DNA of 64,000 bases from positions 291,009,147 to 291,073,146 of the forward strand of contig CM046875.1 of the NCBI GenBank assembly GCA_025667525.1, in the 5' to 3' direction. This document shows, piece after piece, positions 1 to 10,670 of the stretch; position 1 is the first letter of the stretch, and each line of letters starts with the position of its first letter. The notes under the pieces are model-generated. The model was given only the letters and a program-made list of their open reading frames with translations. It did not search any database and had not been told where the DNA came from. Both the position numbers and the translations under genes were made by a program. The DNA is from Glebionis coronaria. Lineage: Eukaryota; Streptophyta; Magnoliopsida; Asterales; Asteraceae.

Positions 1-1
1 T

Positions 2-1865
2 GAACCCTCTAATTTGTTTAATTCTCGATTACGATTTTCGCGTTACATCATGTCGAATGATGGTTACTATTTGTGTCCATATTGTGGAGGACCACCCGAT
101 GGTGGTAATTGTTATAATTGCGAGATCTTAGGAGGAAGGGAGGGTTATATCTACAACTCTCCTCAAAACAACAATGGTGACGGATTTCAATCATACGACC
201 AAGGTCGCCAATCGTCTTCGTTTTATTCGTCAAATGATTCGTCTTATTATTGTTATAATAATCAAGACGATGAAACGAATCAAAACGCCTATGGTTACGG
301 ATTTCAATCCTATGACCAAGCTCCACAACCGCCTTCGTCTTATTCGTGTGATTTTTGCGGTTTGGAGCACGATTTTGGATTTTGTTGTACGAATTATAAT
401 GACCCCGAACCGAATCCTAATTTCTTTGACCAATCATCACAATATCCATCGTCGTATTCATGTGAGTCTTGTGGAAACGCACCTCATTATGGGTATGATT
501 GTCAACCGATGAATCAAAATACGTCTTTCGACAACCAATTCAACGGATTTGACGAATCACCTCCAGAAGATATGAATTACAATTGTAACAATGGGAAATT
601 TTATCCACACAACGAACCGGATTTTTCTTAAAATCCGTGTTGCGACCATTGTGGGGGGCCTCACGATACTTATTCTTGCCAACCAATGTATTATAATGAA
701 CCCAATTCATACTATAATTCCGGTTTTAATAATTTTGAGGCCCCCCCATACGATCTCGAACACCAAAATTCTCATGATTCAAGTAACGAGAGACAAAATT
801 TCTTTGGCGCTTTCTTACAAGACCATGAAGAAGAATTCTTGCAAGGTGTGATGGACATTTTCAGAAGTATAAGGGGGGAGATTGAAATGGAAAAGCAACG
901 AGTGCAAGCGTCAAATATTAATATATGCCTCTACGTCTCTTGAGATTCCATATGATTACCAATACGACATTGATGATAGCGATGTTTTCAATCTCGACCC
1001 TTATCATGGAAAAACTACTCTTATACCCACTTCGGAAACCGATGCCTCTCTAAGTATGGGGGAGACGAATCTTAGCACTAATCCTAGTGTCGAGATCCCT
1101 ATTCCAATCCAAAGTGAGCCTACGGTTTTTTCCGAAGATGAGGTAAGTGATTTTGCTCTCGATGAATTTTTCCACGAAGATTCCAACGAGGCAAATCACA
1201 ATAGTGAGTGTGAATCAATTTCTTGTGATGATGTCTCTCCCATTGACACTTCGGGGAGAGAATCAACGACTTTCTCGAACCCACTTTTCGATGACGATGA
1301 TTTTTCCACTAGTGATGACGAGTCACTAATCGACGAGGACGTTCAAAATACCGATTTTAAAATCTTTTCGAACCCTTTATTCGAATTTGATGACGCGTTC
1401 ATTTTTGGTGACGTAAATCCTCTCTTTGATGAGATGTTCGAGGACATCGAGAGTGAGGATTCTAAGGATCCTAAACTCGATGAGCCGGATTTGCTAGTCA
1501 CCCTCCCGACGTCTCATACGGTTGAGACTACTCTTTCTACTCATGACGTTTCCATTCTCGAGGGGTTCACCGATGTACCGCCTCTCGATGAGAGTGAGGA
1601 TTTTAATGAGGCTTTTGCCTTCGATCCGGGGGGAAATTTTGAAACTCCTATTTTGAGCAATTCTCTTTCAATTTTACCTTCGTTTCAAAGTATACCAACC
1701 CACCCCCTTGGATTTGATGAGTTTACCTACGTCGTAAGGAGTTTTCTTCCTTACAAGACGTATCCTCCGGCTTTGCATATTTTATTTTCAACAAAATGTG
1801 AGGATACGATCTTCGATCCCGGTATAAAGGCTTTGCCTTTATTCACGGTTGCTTTTGGGCCTTGA
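2..1865 (+). pseudogene. Multi-zinc-knuckle plus acidic-tail protein of element A (broken)
   Basis: The reading frame is open to the left edge; the first good ATG is at 50 (MSNDGYY). Residues from about 74 to 680 hold four spaced knuckles separated by Asn/Tyr/Gln/Ser-rich linkers. The first is CPYC with Pro in place of His. The second is CDFCGLEHDFGFC. The third, CESCGNAPHYGYDC, is a canonical CX2CX4HX4C. The fourth is CDHCGGPHDTYSC. The same frame is interrupted by TAA at 629-631, and a frameshift near 915-945 moves to the frame running to TGA at 1863-1865. That last part is strongly acidic, with repeated Asp/Glu blocks and SNPLF(D/E) repeats, and carries EDTIFDPGI near its C-terminus. The motif recurs in element B. 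Knuckles suggest nucleic-acid binding by a Gag-derived protein; the acidic tail has no function I recognise. No protease or polymerase domain lies between the knuckles and the tail. Confidence 0.65.
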
Positions 1866-3737
1866 TTACATGTAAGTCCCACCAAAAATGACCGAACCAA
1901 GATAATACCTAAATGATCACATTTATGGGGATTCGAGTCGAGCTTTTGACTCGGTTATCAAAAACAAGGTGCCTCGTGGGGGATTCTCATGCTTATCCTT
2001 GTAAATATTATTGCTTTTTAGTTAACCTAATGTGAGGGGATTTGTGCCCTTCCAACCATTGTTCCGTGGTTGTTTGTGAATCGTGGATTTTAGATGATCA
2101 TGATCTTCACGATTGGAGCCTCTCGTGTTCGTTTTATGGGAGCACTCGATCGATTGCTTTGAAGACTTTCTCAATATCCAAATGATATATCCTTTTGATG
2201 TTCTAACCTTAGGTTTATAGCACACTTCATAAACGGCTATTAATTTAACGGTTACATCCCTTCCATTATAGATTAGGCATTCGAGTACGTCTCTAGTATG
2301 GGGGTGTTTGCACCCCTAGACTCGAAACATTGAGGACAATGTTTAACTTTAGTATGGGGGGTGAGTAAATACTTGCCTTGCCAAACATTCACGCTTTCCA
2401 AAGTTTATCTTTTTGTTTATCGTTTTTGTTGCAAAATAAGGCTAAAAATGGCCAAATTTTAAATTTTTCTCATGATTTATAAGTGTTTGAAGACACGAAT
2501 GTAGGTTTTCCGATGGCGAGAATAAGAGTAATTTTTGACTCGACCGTGCGTGTTGAGCACTTAGCTTTAATTCCTTAACTACACATTAGGCTAAGTCTCT
2601 TAAATGAGGACGAGAAATGATAGAGTTAATTATAAGTTACTATGCTAAACGTAGAATACTCGTATTCTTTCAAAAACTCATGTGTTCTCGTTAATTGCTT
2701 ATTCTCCCTTCGCATGTAAATATTTTTTGCTTAATAAATATTGACTTAGCGGTTTAGTTAGGATTGTTGGGTTTCTAGTCTTTTCTAGTAGCTTCCGTGT
2801 AATTAAATTGGGAAGACATTAAGGTATCGCCAGCGTCACGGTTTTGAAGTATTGGCACCCGAATAATCGAAAGCTTCACCCAATAATAAGATTTCAAGTG
2901 CTCACCTAAATCTAGCAAACAATTTGAAGCCCCACAAGGCCGAAAAATCTATGCAAAATTGAAAGTGAATCAAGCCTTAATCTTCGAAGCTTTAAAGATC
3001 CAAAATTCGCTTTAGCGTGAGGATATACGTCTTTGGCTAATAAAACCACCAATGAGGCGGATAATAAAAGGCAAGGCAAGACCGAAGTCATAATAAAAGA
3101 TTCATGGCGAAGTTGAATAAAAGATGGAGGTAAACCAAAGATAATAAGGCCCTTCCGTTAGGGGGCGTATAAAAGTCTTGGTAATAAGTCTCATGTTCAA
3201 AACCGTTATAAAACCGTGTTTATCGATTCTTCTTGTCAACTTAATTTTTTGACATCGTTGTCTATTAGGAGGGGTTATTGATTTGATGGTCTTGGTTACA
3301 CCGTTAGGACTCTATTTTTAGACCTAAATCTCTATTATCGCATAAGTCAACACTGTATCCTCGTGAAACATTCAAGACAAAATAAAATATAAGAGATACA
3401 ACTTAGGAATAATGGGAGGATAAGCACGTGATTAGGGCATATGAGTAGTGTTAGCATTACTAACTTATAATGACAATGATCTCGTTACACGCTTGGCATG
3501 GAATTGGGGTGAAAATCGAGGACGATGAAATTATTTCTAACGAAGCATTCACGTGTTCTTATTCTATGAACCTAAACGTCCCATTTTGCGATGAAAATCA
3601 TACATTATGTCTAAAACGCAAATAGTAGTAATAGTAGTAGTGTAGCTAGTTTATCATTCAATAAAGTGAATAAAAATGAATTTTGGAGGTGCTATGATAC
3701 TTTATTCTAGCATTGCGTGAGGACACGGCAATGGTTT
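1866..3737 (+). other. 3' non-coding region of element A
   Basis: No coding potential is visible over about 1.9 kb. It contains two adjacent hairpins near 2282-2344, two polypurine-like tracts (AGTATGGGGG at 2295 and 2351), and stretches resembling, in the opposite orientation, the 3' non-coding region of element B (for example around 2580-2730 versus 11735-11940). This supports common descent of A and B. Confidence 0.6.
2282..2360 (+). promoter_or_regulatory. Twin hairpins followed by polypurine-like tract
   Basis: Hairpin 1 has outer arms CGAGT (2282-2286) and ACTCG (2320-2324), and inner arms GGGGTG (2301-2306) and CACCCC (2311-2316) around TTTG. Hairpin 2 has perfect 8-bp arms AAACATTG (2325-2332) and CAATGTTT (2337-2344) around AGGA, followed by AGTATGGGGG (2351-2360). 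Hairpin 2 plus a G-run recurs in element B at 12245-12283. Function is unknown; a secondary priming site or an RNA element is possible. Confidence 0.55.
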
Positions 3738-3749
3738 AGTATGGGGGAG
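3738..3749 (+). promoter_or_regulatory. Polypurine tract of element A
   Basis: AGTATGGGGGAG lies directly against the LTR start TGATGAGACT at 3750, the expected position for the plus-strand primer. Confidence 0.8.
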
Positions 3750-5993
3750 TGATGAGACTGCTTTTATTCATAGTCTCATCGTCCAAAACGAGCTTAAAAT
3801 GTATTAAATATCATGAAAAGTGCCAAAAATATACTTGTATTCGTTGTTGTATGTTTTAGGTACGGATATCGAGAAAAGGACAAAAGATCACAAGAATCAA
3901 TCAAAAATGAACACGAGAAACGAAGCCGCACAACGAACCGGACCCGAATGATGAATTTCCAAAAATACCTTGAAGAATTGAAGATTGTCAAGTTTGGTCC
4001 TCCAAGTTTGAAGACTTGTCATTTTATACCCTTGTAAAACTCTAAAATTACACTGTGGTCCCTAAAATGTCAAGAGTTTACATATTTGGTCCATGAAGAA
4101 TTGCACAAGATCGAAGTCGGAATCGCACTTAATGGAGCAAAAACGAGTATTTTCGGATCGACTCGACAACACTTGAAGTTTTTAAGTCAAAGTCAAACCC
4201 GAAACCCGACAATGAAGTGGTCATGAAAAACCGATCCCAAACCTCAAAACAAAATTTTACGGACCAACCCGCACCCGTTTAACGGGTCGAGTCGGCCCGT
4301 ATAATAATGAGCTAATACCATTTTTCAAATCAAATAAATAACATAAGCCCATTTCTTTATACCATTCGTTGGATTCTAAAATTTGGCCATGGGCCTTGAC
4401 CAAAAATTCAGCCCGAATCAAAAGTCCATCCAATTTTTAAGTTAACGTTATATAAAAAAAAGATGGGGCGACTGTTACTTTTAGAGAAAAAAGAGAGGGG
4501 TCTAGGGTTTCTTATCCTTAATCACCAGCCACCATCTTTCTTATAACTAATCTATGAAACCTAAATCAAATGAAAACCCTAGTCAAACCTGTCACTCTCC
4601 CAATACCCCACAACCCACGTGAAGATCGAGCCAAGACAAGAGCATGTGATGGGATCAGATTTTGAAGACTAATCAAGGGTGGATATCACTCCCCTTGGTG
4701 ACCACGGCCATCTGATGGCTCCAATTAGAAGGCCTCGAAGCTTCTTACAAAAGACAAGATCAAGTCCCCAGGTTTGAATTTCGAATATGCTTAAAAGATC
4801 CAAGATTCGCTCAAGGGTTTTTCTGGAAATTTACATCATTTAGGGTTAGTGTTTTTCTTATTTCTAGAACCTACTGTGACCCTATATATAAAGGGCATTA
4901 TGATTTTTTATTTTTTTCTTGTTCCAGATTTGATGTATTTTCCTTTTTTTTTATTAATGAAAAAGTTGTTCTTTCAAATTCTGAGTTCCATTTGTTTCTT
5001 GTTTTTTAAATTTTGTTGTTTAAATTCAAAGTATCTTTAACTTGGTTAAAGTTGTTTTTTTCCGAAGTTTTTTTTTAAAATTGTTGGTTCTTACTAAAAA
5101 AAGGAAAGATTGTTCCTTTTTTGTTGCTACTGTTTGGTTTGAGAGAAAAAAAAAGAGTGAGAATTATTTTTGTGGTACTGTTGATCGAAGAAAAAAAAAG
5201 GGAGACTGTTTTTTTGATATTGTTGGTTTGAAAAAGAAAAAAAAGGGTGTTTTTATTTCACAACTGTTGATTTAGTTGTCACTATAGTTTACTGTTATTT
5301 GCCTTGATAAAAGATAAATATTGGTATTTAGTTTGGAGTTTGAGTGACGAAAAAAAAAGAGAGAGATTGAAAGATTGTGTTGCTATACACGTTCAAGAAA
5401 AAGAAAGAAAGTGCTCTTGGTTACCATTATTTGGTACTGTTCCAAAAAAAAAGAAGATGAAAAAAAATATGTCAATGTTGTTTAAAGTGACCTTTTGTTG
5501 TGGTTTGGTTTGACAAAAAAAGGGGTATTACTATAAGTTTCGTGCACTCGGTTCATGCGAATGGTGTTCAGCAGAACCACGATTTGGATATGAAGTTCGA
5601 AACAATTTTTTAGGCTATAGTTGATTTGGGTACTCGGTTCCTTTTATTCCAAAGATCTAAGGTAATCTTTCATCTATTTTATTTTATGTATGTATGCTGT
5701 TATATAAATTGTTGGTACTCCTATATTGGCTATTTACTTGTTTGTTGTTGCTGCCAATTGCCTTGTTATTTTGTTAATGTTGTTGTTTTAGATACTAGTG
5801 GTAATATTAGGTTTAAAAGTTAGGATCTTTTATTTTTATTTCTTTTTATTGTTGCTGTAGTAATTATTGGCTGATGCAGAAATATTACCAAGTACCTGTT
5901 AGGAATATAAGTTGAGTTTATCGGTGTTTGGTTCTAGGGTAGGATTATAAAGCTGTTTGAAAAAGAAAAGAAAAAAAAGGAATTTCAAATAAG

Positions 5994-6078
5994 TCTGCGT
6001 TGGGATTCGAACCCCTGCCCTCACCATTGTCTTTATGGCGTCTCACAAATTCCACCAGTTACCATCTGTGCTACTATG
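5994..6078 (-). other. tRNA-like / SINE-like module 1
   Basis: On the minus strand an A-box-like TAGCACAGATGG is followed about 50 nt later by a good B-box, GGTTCGAATCC, inside a T-arm-like GGGGTTCGAATCCC. There is no matching acceptor stem, and the middle is too long for a clean tRNA. It is either tRNA-derived SINE debris or a chance pol III-like promoter. I see no equivalent in the LTRs of C or F. Confidence 0.4.
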
Positions 6079-6174
6079 TTTTTGGAGTAATATTTCCCAA
6101 ATTTTTTATTTATAGTCTTTCTAATAGTTATAAATAGTTATGTTAAGGTAAAAAAAAACGTTTTTAAAATTGGG

Positions 6175-6256
6175 GATGGGGGAGGCTCGAACCACAGACC
6201 TCCAGCATATGTACTCAGCGCCCCACAAGCAAATCTCCCAACCATCTGATCTAGAG
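6175..6256 (-). other. tRNA-like / SINE-like module 2
   Basis: On the minus strand TAGATCAGATGGTTGG (A-box-like) precedes GGTTCGAGCC (B-box-like). It has the same orientation as module 1, about 180 bp away. It lacks a tRNA acceptor stem. Confidence 0.35.
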
Positions 6257-7384
6257 CCTATTTCTTGTTATAATACCCACTTTTTTTTATTTAAACCGTT
6301 TTAATTTATTTTTGCATATAACTTAGGCATCTTATCTTAGCTTATTAGGCTGCTTATATGGGCTTATTTTTTAAGTTATTCAATAGCTCAAAAATCGGTG
6401 GAGTTCGTCCTTTAAAGCATAGTTCAGTGTTGCAACAGGTGGGTTGTTCAGCGAACGAGAAGCAAAGTCTCCATATCAACATTGAAGGCTTCGCAGCTAT
6501 CCAGAAGACATCCTGACTCTATAGGGGTGCTAGCGCTTGACTAATATAATAGAAAGTCAGGTTCTTCTTCTGTTCTACGAATCTAACTAATCTATACTAC
6601 TACTAACTATAGTCAGACTGGGTCTTCTAGAGTGAACTAGCATAGTATAGTTTATATATTTTGTGCTACTAGAACCATAAGCCGCACTATACTTAGTTAT
6701 TTTTACTAAGCTTGAATTATTAGTTAAGATTTAACTGAAATTTTTTTAGATTTTTAGAAAAGTTATGTAACCTTTTTAAAACATTTAAATTGTTTTAATC
6801 ATATTTAATTCATAAAAAAAAATATAAAAGTCAAAAAAATGTAATTCTTTTTTCTAAAATTTTATTTTGTCATGTAGTACTTAGGAAAATTAGCTTTGCT
6901 TTTGTAGGTTTTAAGTTTTATTTTATTTTATTTTATTTTTTTCTTTTAAGTCGCGTTTTTACGTTTTATCGTTAATAAATTTTTGCCTTTGCTTTGTCCC
7001 CGTAGACGTTTTAGGTTTTCCAATGCCTATATTATGCTTTCCTTGTAGTTTTAAGTTTAATTTAGTTTATTTTTAGTTAACTTCTCATTTTTTATTTTTT
7101 TTTCGTCGAATTTCATCGCGTTTTACGTTTTTTTTACGTTACGCGTTTCGTTCACTTTTAGCCCTATCCGTCTTCGTTTTTCTTTTATTTTCTCGTTCCA
7201 AAAACGTAACCACTCAAAATAAATAACGTCTATATTTATTGGCTAAACACCATACCTCCTCGAGAACGAACTCGATTGTCGGTATTTGCGTTTTTCACAA
7301 AACGTACGTACTATACTTACCACGACTTTGGTTTTTGCTTTCTTTTTCCTAAAAGATAGTAAACAACTAAAAACCCCAACATCA

Positions 7385-7595
7385 ATCTTATTAATATTAC
7401 CTTAATTTACCTTAATTTATTTCAGCTCCTAAAACTCCCAAAACCTCAAAACCGTAAAACTAGTCAAATTTACGCGTTTTATCGTAAAAGACGTAAAATA
7501 TACACTTCTATAAAAAATCTCAAATTTTAAAATAAACTTTATAACTTAGTCCTAAATGACCTAAAACCATCCCGAAAAATATTCATATGGATAAT
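7385..7595 (-). repeat. LTR D1 fragment, part 1
   Basis: It matches the interior of LTR D2 around 59905-60110, sharing the Ttatttcagctcctaaaa block and the GTAAAAGACGTAAAATATAC block. It is flanked by element A on the left and B on the right. The rest continues at 24227. The beginning of this LTR lies left of the window beyond element A. Confidence 0.75.
7591..7595. repeat. Left target-site duplication of element B (ATAAT)
   Basis: ATAAT precedes the LTR start at 7596 and is repeated at 24227-24231 after the last LTR. The interrupted D1 sequence reads continuously across the pair. Confidence 0.85.
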
Positions 7596-10500
7596 TGAAA
7601 TTGTGTATAATGCAGTTCGTTTTTCTCAGTTCTTGCTAATTGAAAGTCCAACCAATATCGGGTTTTTAACTGTTTTTGGTTGTTAATCTTTTTTGGATAT
7701 TCTATATGCTAATTCAACAAAGTCTTGCAAAACTGAAAAATATTACCTACTTATATGTAAAACATAGTGCAATTACCAAAATTTTTATTCAAGTAATATT
7801 CAAAATGTACATTTTTAATCTAAAAGGACTGAAAATGTAAATTCTAGGAAAGTAAATGCTTAAAATGAAAATTCTAACAAGTAAAGGGACTGAAAATGCA
7901 AATCAGTAAACTAAAAGGATCAAAATTGTAAAACTTGTAACAAACTAACCAAATAGTAACAAAATTCCAAACTTACTAACTGATTTTAAACTAACTCAAA
8001 ACTAAAAGGACTTATGTGTGAAAACCCTAAAAAGATTGAAGATTAGCCATGATTAGAAACTGCTTAAAACAACAAGGACCAAAATGCAATTTTAGAAACT
8101 TGTTAAGCAAAAACGGGTTTGAAAGAAAAATAAGCTCGTTTGAGCTTATTACTGGACCAAATTGGTTCAAACCAGTTTCAAAACACTACAAATTCAAAAT
8201 AAGCAAGACCTCTAACAGGATTCTGGCTAAAAGTACAAAATAAGCAAATAAGCACTTCAAGATAAGCCCAAAATAAGCTCTAGAACAAACTAAACAAGCA
8301 CAACTTGATTTTCTTGCCAAAACTGATTAAGCAACTCAAATGATGAACGGGAAATCAAGTTTCAACAAATTTCATCAAGAATTAAGCTGAGAATTTGAAT
8401 TAAGCTAAAACTGGCTTAACATTGACCAAGCGTTGACCAAATATTTTGACGAAAAGCTGAATCTCTCAAATTTCATGTAACATCATATTCTAAGTGGATT
8501 TATGCAATAAAATGGCTTGGTTAATGAATGAAATCAAAAGATCTCAAAAATCAGTTTCAAGTTACAGAAACTTAGCTTAACTCAACCTTTCTGATTTTTG
8601 CTTATTTCTCAATGCTTATTGAGAACTGTATAAAATGCTTTTGGAACTTGAAATTTCATATATTGAACTAAAACTGAGAACTGGTTTGGCAAGATTTCAT
8701 TAATAATCCAACAAATGCAAGGCACATGAAATTGAGAACTTTTAAAGGCAAAAATGACTGAAATAAGACCCAAACTTTTATATGGCCAATTGCCTGTTTG
8801 ACCTTCAAATTGACTTGAAATTTACTCAAAACACTTTGTTATGACCTATTGACTAGAAATGAACATCTACTTTCCAAAATCCAACACTTGAAAACTTATC
8901 AAAAGCTAATATCAAACACTCTTTATTCTGAGATTAATGAGAATTTTCAAAGGCTTTTTAAGAACTGGTTTAAACTGTATCAAATCCTTTAGCTATCCAA
9001 ATTTAAGACTCAAAATTAGATGTTTCAAGACTACAAGCAAGCAAAAAGAACAACTATTATTCAATTAAGGTGCAAGTACTAAAATCTGATTGAAATAAGC
9101 TAATACTAGAACACAATCCAAAATAGAAATCAGTAAAACAAGAATTAAGCTACAAGTAAGTTCACAATCAAACAACAGTCAAACTAAACAGCTTTGGTCA
9201 TGCAATCATCAAGTTTACACTAGGAAAAATAGCATGCCATTGACATATTCAGGTGAACCAAAATCAGAAACTTTAAAACCTTCTGTAGTATCCATTGGGA
9301 AGAAGAGGAGTGCTGAACTCTCTTATCCAAGTGATAACCACCACCTTATCACTAGCTCAATCAATCAACTATCAAAAACAGCTACACATCTACTAAAATC
9401 ATCATCATGGCATGAATTCTTCAAAAAGCTAAGGCTTGAACTGAAATTACTCTAACAACAACAATTCTTATTCTAAGTCAGTTATGATCATTCAATGATC
9501 ATAACAAACTCAATTCAGCAACACAATGATCAAATAGGAGCAAGGTATGAACAGTAGAATGAATATGAAATTTGGCGGGAAAAAGAGAATTCAAATTTCA
9601 TTCATGGAAAGTTGTTACGAAGTTGTTGGAATGAAACTAGCTAACTAACTAACTCAAGAGTTTGTCAGACTCTTGAGTAGTTAGGGTAAAAAAAGGATAA
9701 AGATGAAAGGAAATTGAAAAGTGTGTGTTTTTACAAAATTTTACTACTTGTTACAAATGAGGACTAGCAGGCTATTTATAGGCTTGAAGAAGGAGTTTGT
9801 TGGGGATGATGACATGTTGAGACCAATCCCAGGTCTCCACGTGGCATGATTCTGCAAACTTGAACTTCAAAGTATGAACATGAATTGGGGCTTTCTTCTA
9901 GAGTTGATTTCTTGTTAATTGGTGATGACCAATGTGTTCGTCTCTCAAAAATAAGCACTTTTCATGTTTACAACTTTTCATGAAATCCATTGTAGCTCAA
10001 AAACGTTCTTGGGAATTTTTACTCGTCTTGAAGATGACACGTGTCATGCTCTGAGTGGTTAAAACGAAGTCACACGGATTGAACTGTTAAGATTTTGTTA
10101 TTTAATTGTGGCGGCTGAGTGGGATTTAAATGCATGTGAGTTGGCAATCCGTGTGCACTTCATGCTGCCTTCTCATTGGCTGGAATTGTGACACATGGAT
10201 TAAACTTGTTTTAATTTCCAATGTTGGCAGATTTAGCCCCTCTACTTTGGCAGATTTCACTTAAAGGCTTGTAACTTCATTTCTTTGGCATTTTTAGTCC
10301 TCCCAACTTCATCTTTGAGCAGAATTAGTCCTTTGACTTGTTGACTTGATAGTTGACCAATTTTGACTTTGATCTTGACTTTGTTCAATATTTGCACTTT
10401 AGTCCTTCATCTTTGGCAGTTTGTCAAGATAGGTCCTTGTACTTCAAAATCTTGTCACATTTGATCCTTCTTTGTCTTTTTCATCCATTTAAGCTTGATT

Positions 10501-10656
10501 TTCCCTTGTTTGCTTGAAAATGTATCCTTTTACCTACACAAGTGTACACAAACACAAACATACCACATAATACTGTTTTTGCAAGATAAATTGGTATTTT
10601 GCTTCATGTTTTAGGGTTATTTGTTGATAAAAGGATATGAGTTTAAGCTCATATCA
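7596..10656 (-). repeat. Element B LTR1 (3' LTR, 3061 bp)
   Basis: It runs TGAAATTG to CATATCA. Its right end, the 5' end in element orientation, is a hairpin with arms GATATGAG (10634-10641) and CTCATATC (10648-10655). It carries two groups of 'ggactgaaaatg/tagtcc' phrases (7826-8090 and 10230-10470). Short open frames inside, repeated in LTR2 and LTR3, have no recognisable product. Confidence 0.9.
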
Positions 10657-10670
10657 AATCCCCTACACTT
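10657..10670 (-). promoter_or_regulatory. Polypurine tract of element B
   Basis: On the minus strand AAGTGTAGGGGATT abuts the LTR start TGATATGAG. The same AAGTGTAGGGG word recurs at 12246-12258, 12308-12318 and 12514-12524. Confidence 0.8.

Larger units (their letters stand above)
1..7384 (+). mobile_element. Element A: Athila-lineage Ty3/gypsy retrotransposon, 3' part
   Basis: The visible part holds, in order, a zinc-knuckle/acidic coding region (to 1865), a 1.9-kb 3' non-coding region, a polypurine tract and a full 3' LTR (3750-7384). The 5' part lies left of the window. Its right end is exact. LTR sequence ends with ATCA at 7384, and from 7385 the DNA matches the inside of another LTR (the one complete at 57650-60407). 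ATCTT at 7385-7389 is therefore the expected right copy of the target duplication; the left copy would lie outside. The LTR family matches those of element C (minus strand) and of solo LTR F. Lineage is inferred from the CX2CGGxHX4C knuckles and from 3' features shared with element B. No reverse transcriptase or integrase is visible. Confidence 0.8.
3750..7384 (+). repeat. 3' LTR of element A (3635 bp)
   Basis: It starts TGATGAGACT after the polypurine tract and ends AACATCA. The first 31 bases form a terminal hairpin (GATGAGACT 3751-3759, AGTCTCATC 3772-3780). The first few hundred bases match solo LTR F (53123 onwards) and, reversed, the LTR of C. The middle is diverged and low-complexity, with many A and T runs around 4850-5520 and a TTTTA repeat near 6915-6940. 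Two tRNA-like modules lie at 5994-6078 and 6175-6256. Short open frames here read through homopolymers and are not convincing. Confidence 0.8.

Noticed and set aside
5994..6256. Functional tRNA genes
   Set aside because: B-box-like sequences are good but no acceptor stem or normal arm spacing is present; kept only as tRNA-like modules.
8049..8243. Small frame repeated at 17343 and 21619
   Set aside because: Repetition reflects the three LTR copies of element B, not gene duplication; no product family.
9234..9455. 73-residue frame repeated at 18528 and 22804
   Set aside because: Same reason: LTR copies. It stays open in all three, but they are only about 1% diverged, so openness is not evidence of selection.
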